From contig JAITDH010000259.1 of assembly GCA_031282665.1 (NCBI GenBank), positions 1-6,329 of the forward strand: 6,329 bases of DNA, in the 5' to 3' direction. Of this stretch, positions 5,700 through 6,329 are shown piece after piece (within the stretch, counting starts at the first letter, position 1; each line of letters begins with the position of its first letter). Both the position numbers and the translations under genes were made by a program. This DNA is from Zoogloeaceae bacterium (GTDB taxonomy: Bacteria > Pseudomonadota > Gammaproteobacteria > Burkholderiales > Rhodocyclaceae). The notes beneath the pieces are model-generated. The model ran no database searches. It had not been told where the DNA came from and saw only the letters and a list, made by a program, of their open reading frames with translations.

Positions 5700-6230
5700 A
5701 TGAAACCATCCCCACAAACCACCGAAAGCGAACGTCCCTCGAAAACCCGTCTCAAGGCGGAAATGCATGCCTTGCAGGAAACCGGGGAATCCCTGGCCCG
5801 TCTTGGCCGTGAACAGATCGAACGGATGCCGATCTCCGACAGGCTGCGGGACGCCATCCGGGAATACGGGCGCATGACGCATTTTTCCGCCCGCCGCCGT
5901 CAGTTGCAATACATCGGCAGGCTCATGCGGGAAGAGGACGCCGAGGCCATCCGCGCCGCGCTTGCCGGCCTGCGCAACGCGTCCGCCGTCGAAATCGCCC
6001 GCCAGCACCATCTGGAAACCTTGCGCGCGCGCCTGCTCGCCCACGAAGCCGAAACCCTCTCCGAAATCGCCGCCGCCCATCCCGCCGCCGACCTGACCCG
6101 CCTGCGCCAGCTTCGCCGCGCCGCCCTGAAGGAACAGGCCGAAGAAAAACCGCCCCGCCACTTCCGCGCCCTCTTCCGGGCATTGAAGGAGATGGAAACG
6201 GCGGATCGGGAAAACCCGCCCGACGAGTGA
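5700..6230 (+). CDS. yjgA: Ribosome-associated protein YjgA/DarP (DUF615), 50S assembly factor
   Basis: The 176-residue protein is highly charged and almost wholly helical, with no signal peptide or membrane segment. It begins with a short disordered tail (MKPSPQTTESERPSKT). The family features follow: SKTRLKAEMHALQETGESLARL (about 14-35), LRDAIREYGRM (49-59), the hallmark RRRQLQYIGRLMR (65-77), LETLRARLL (105-113), HPAADLTRLRQLRRAALKE (127-145) and the terminal PPRHFRALFRALKEM (151-165). E. coli YjgA/DarP is 183 residues, acts in late 50S subunit maturation, and is also encoded divergently from pmbA; this conserved neighbourhood supports both calls. The open frame extends upstream to 5616, but that part reads through the repeat element, so the ATG at 5700 is preferred. 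No Shine-Dalgarno sequence is visible before it (CCCGAACCCACG), so initiation may be leaderless or otherwise unusual. A 42-bp stem-loop repeat begins 4 bp after the stop. Confidence 0.93.
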   Translation: MKPSPQTTESERPSKTRLKAEMHALQETGESLARLGREQIERMPISDRLRDAIREYGRMTHFSARRRQLQYIGRLMREEDAEAIRAALAGLRNASAVEIARQHHLETLRARLLAHEAETLSEIAAAHPAADLTRLRQLRRAALKEQAEEKPPRHFRALFRALKEMETADRENPPDE

Positions 6231-6234
6231 CAGG

Positions 6235-6276
6235 GGTTTCGTAGGTTGGATAAGCGAAGCGTAATCCGACATTCGT
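6235..6276. repeat. Interspersed 42-bp stem-loop repeat, copy 2
   Basis: The second copy of the 474-515 repeat, same orientation, one substitution (T6262). The hairpin is kept: TTGGAT (6246-6251) pairs with ATCCGA (6264-6269) and GCG (6254-6256) with CGT (6260-6262). The substitution changes a G-C pair to G-T, so pairing in RNA survives. It starts 4 bp after the yjgA stop, so like copy 1 it lies at a gene's 3' end. Confidence 0.85.
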
Positions 6277-6282
6277 CCACAC

Positions 6283-6297
6283 CGATGCGCAGCATCG
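6283..6297. other. Small perfect hairpin downstream of repeat copy 2
   Basis: CGATGC (6283-6288) and GCATCG (6292-6297) form a 6-bp stem with a GCA loop. No T-run follows on either strand, so it is not a convincing intrinsic terminator. It may belong to a longer repeat unit or to the end of a gene beyond the window. Nothing else is recognised in 6277-6329. Confidence 0.35.
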
Positions 6298-6329
6298 CAA
6301 ATCTTCTCCGTCGAATCGGCTGGCATGCT

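Noticed and set aside
474..6276. The two direct repeats as ends of a composite mobile element carrying the 5.7-kb block
   Set aside because: The enclosed genes are conserved housekeeping and regulatory genes in normal arrangements, there is no transposase or integrase, and the repeat resembles a dispersed small repeat.
6283..6297. Hairpin as an intrinsic terminator of yjgA
   Set aside because: The stem is only 6 bp and no U-rich tract follows.
5604..6326. A 240-codon open frame on the minus strand, opposite yjgA
   Set aside because: It starts beyond and reads through the 42-bp repeat (giving peptides such as SDYASLIQPT), covers yjgA in antisense and ends in the heptamer element; it is an artefact of repeats.

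Overview
The window is GC-rich, densely packed bacterial chromosome, most likely from a betaproteobacterium. The main evidence is the glnL-glnG (ntrB-ntrC) pair preceded by small DUF4124-type exported proteins, and a tldE (pmbA) gene divergent from a yjgA/darP gene. The genus cannot be fixed from the sequence. Most genes are ordinary housekeeping or regulatory genes. The unusual material lies between them: a 42-bp repeat present twice, a truncated antitoxin gene, and an inverted-repeat element built of heptamers.

Layout. Bases 1-303 (+) are the 3' end of an unrecognised small, probably membrane-anchored or exported protein. A 53-codon remnant of a ribbon-helix-helix antitoxin (322-483, +) follows 18 bp later, and its reading frame is ended by the first repeat copy (474-515). 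The minus strand then carries a compact cluster read from right to left: two tandem paralogous DUF4124 proteins (4111-3629 and 3617-3171), the nitrogen sensor kinase ntrB (3126-1954) and the response regulator ntrC (1937-543). A good sigma-70-like promoter sits just upstream of the first DUF4124 gene, overlapping the end of tldE. All gaps inside the cluster are short (11, 44 and 16 bp), so one transcript is likely.

Upstream of that promoter, tldE/pmbA (5502-4165, -) is divergent from yjgA/darP (5700-6230, +). Their 197-bp spacer holds a 135-bp element whose two ends are inverted arms, each made of four degenerate 7-bp units. The second copy of the 42-bp repeat lies 4 bp after the yjgA stop codon. 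The last ~50 bases hold a small hairpin and no recognisable gene.

How the genes work together. NtrB senses nitrogen status, through PII in characterised bacteria, and phosphorylates NtrC, which activates sigma-54 promoters. TldE is the partner of the TldD metalloprotease. YjgA/DarP is a 50S ribosome assembly factor. The DUF4124 proteins appear exported and their role is unknown. I did not find a convincing new defence, mobile or biosynthetic system. The items that most deserve follow-up are the two repeat families and the duplicated DUF4124 genes placed ahead of ntrBC.
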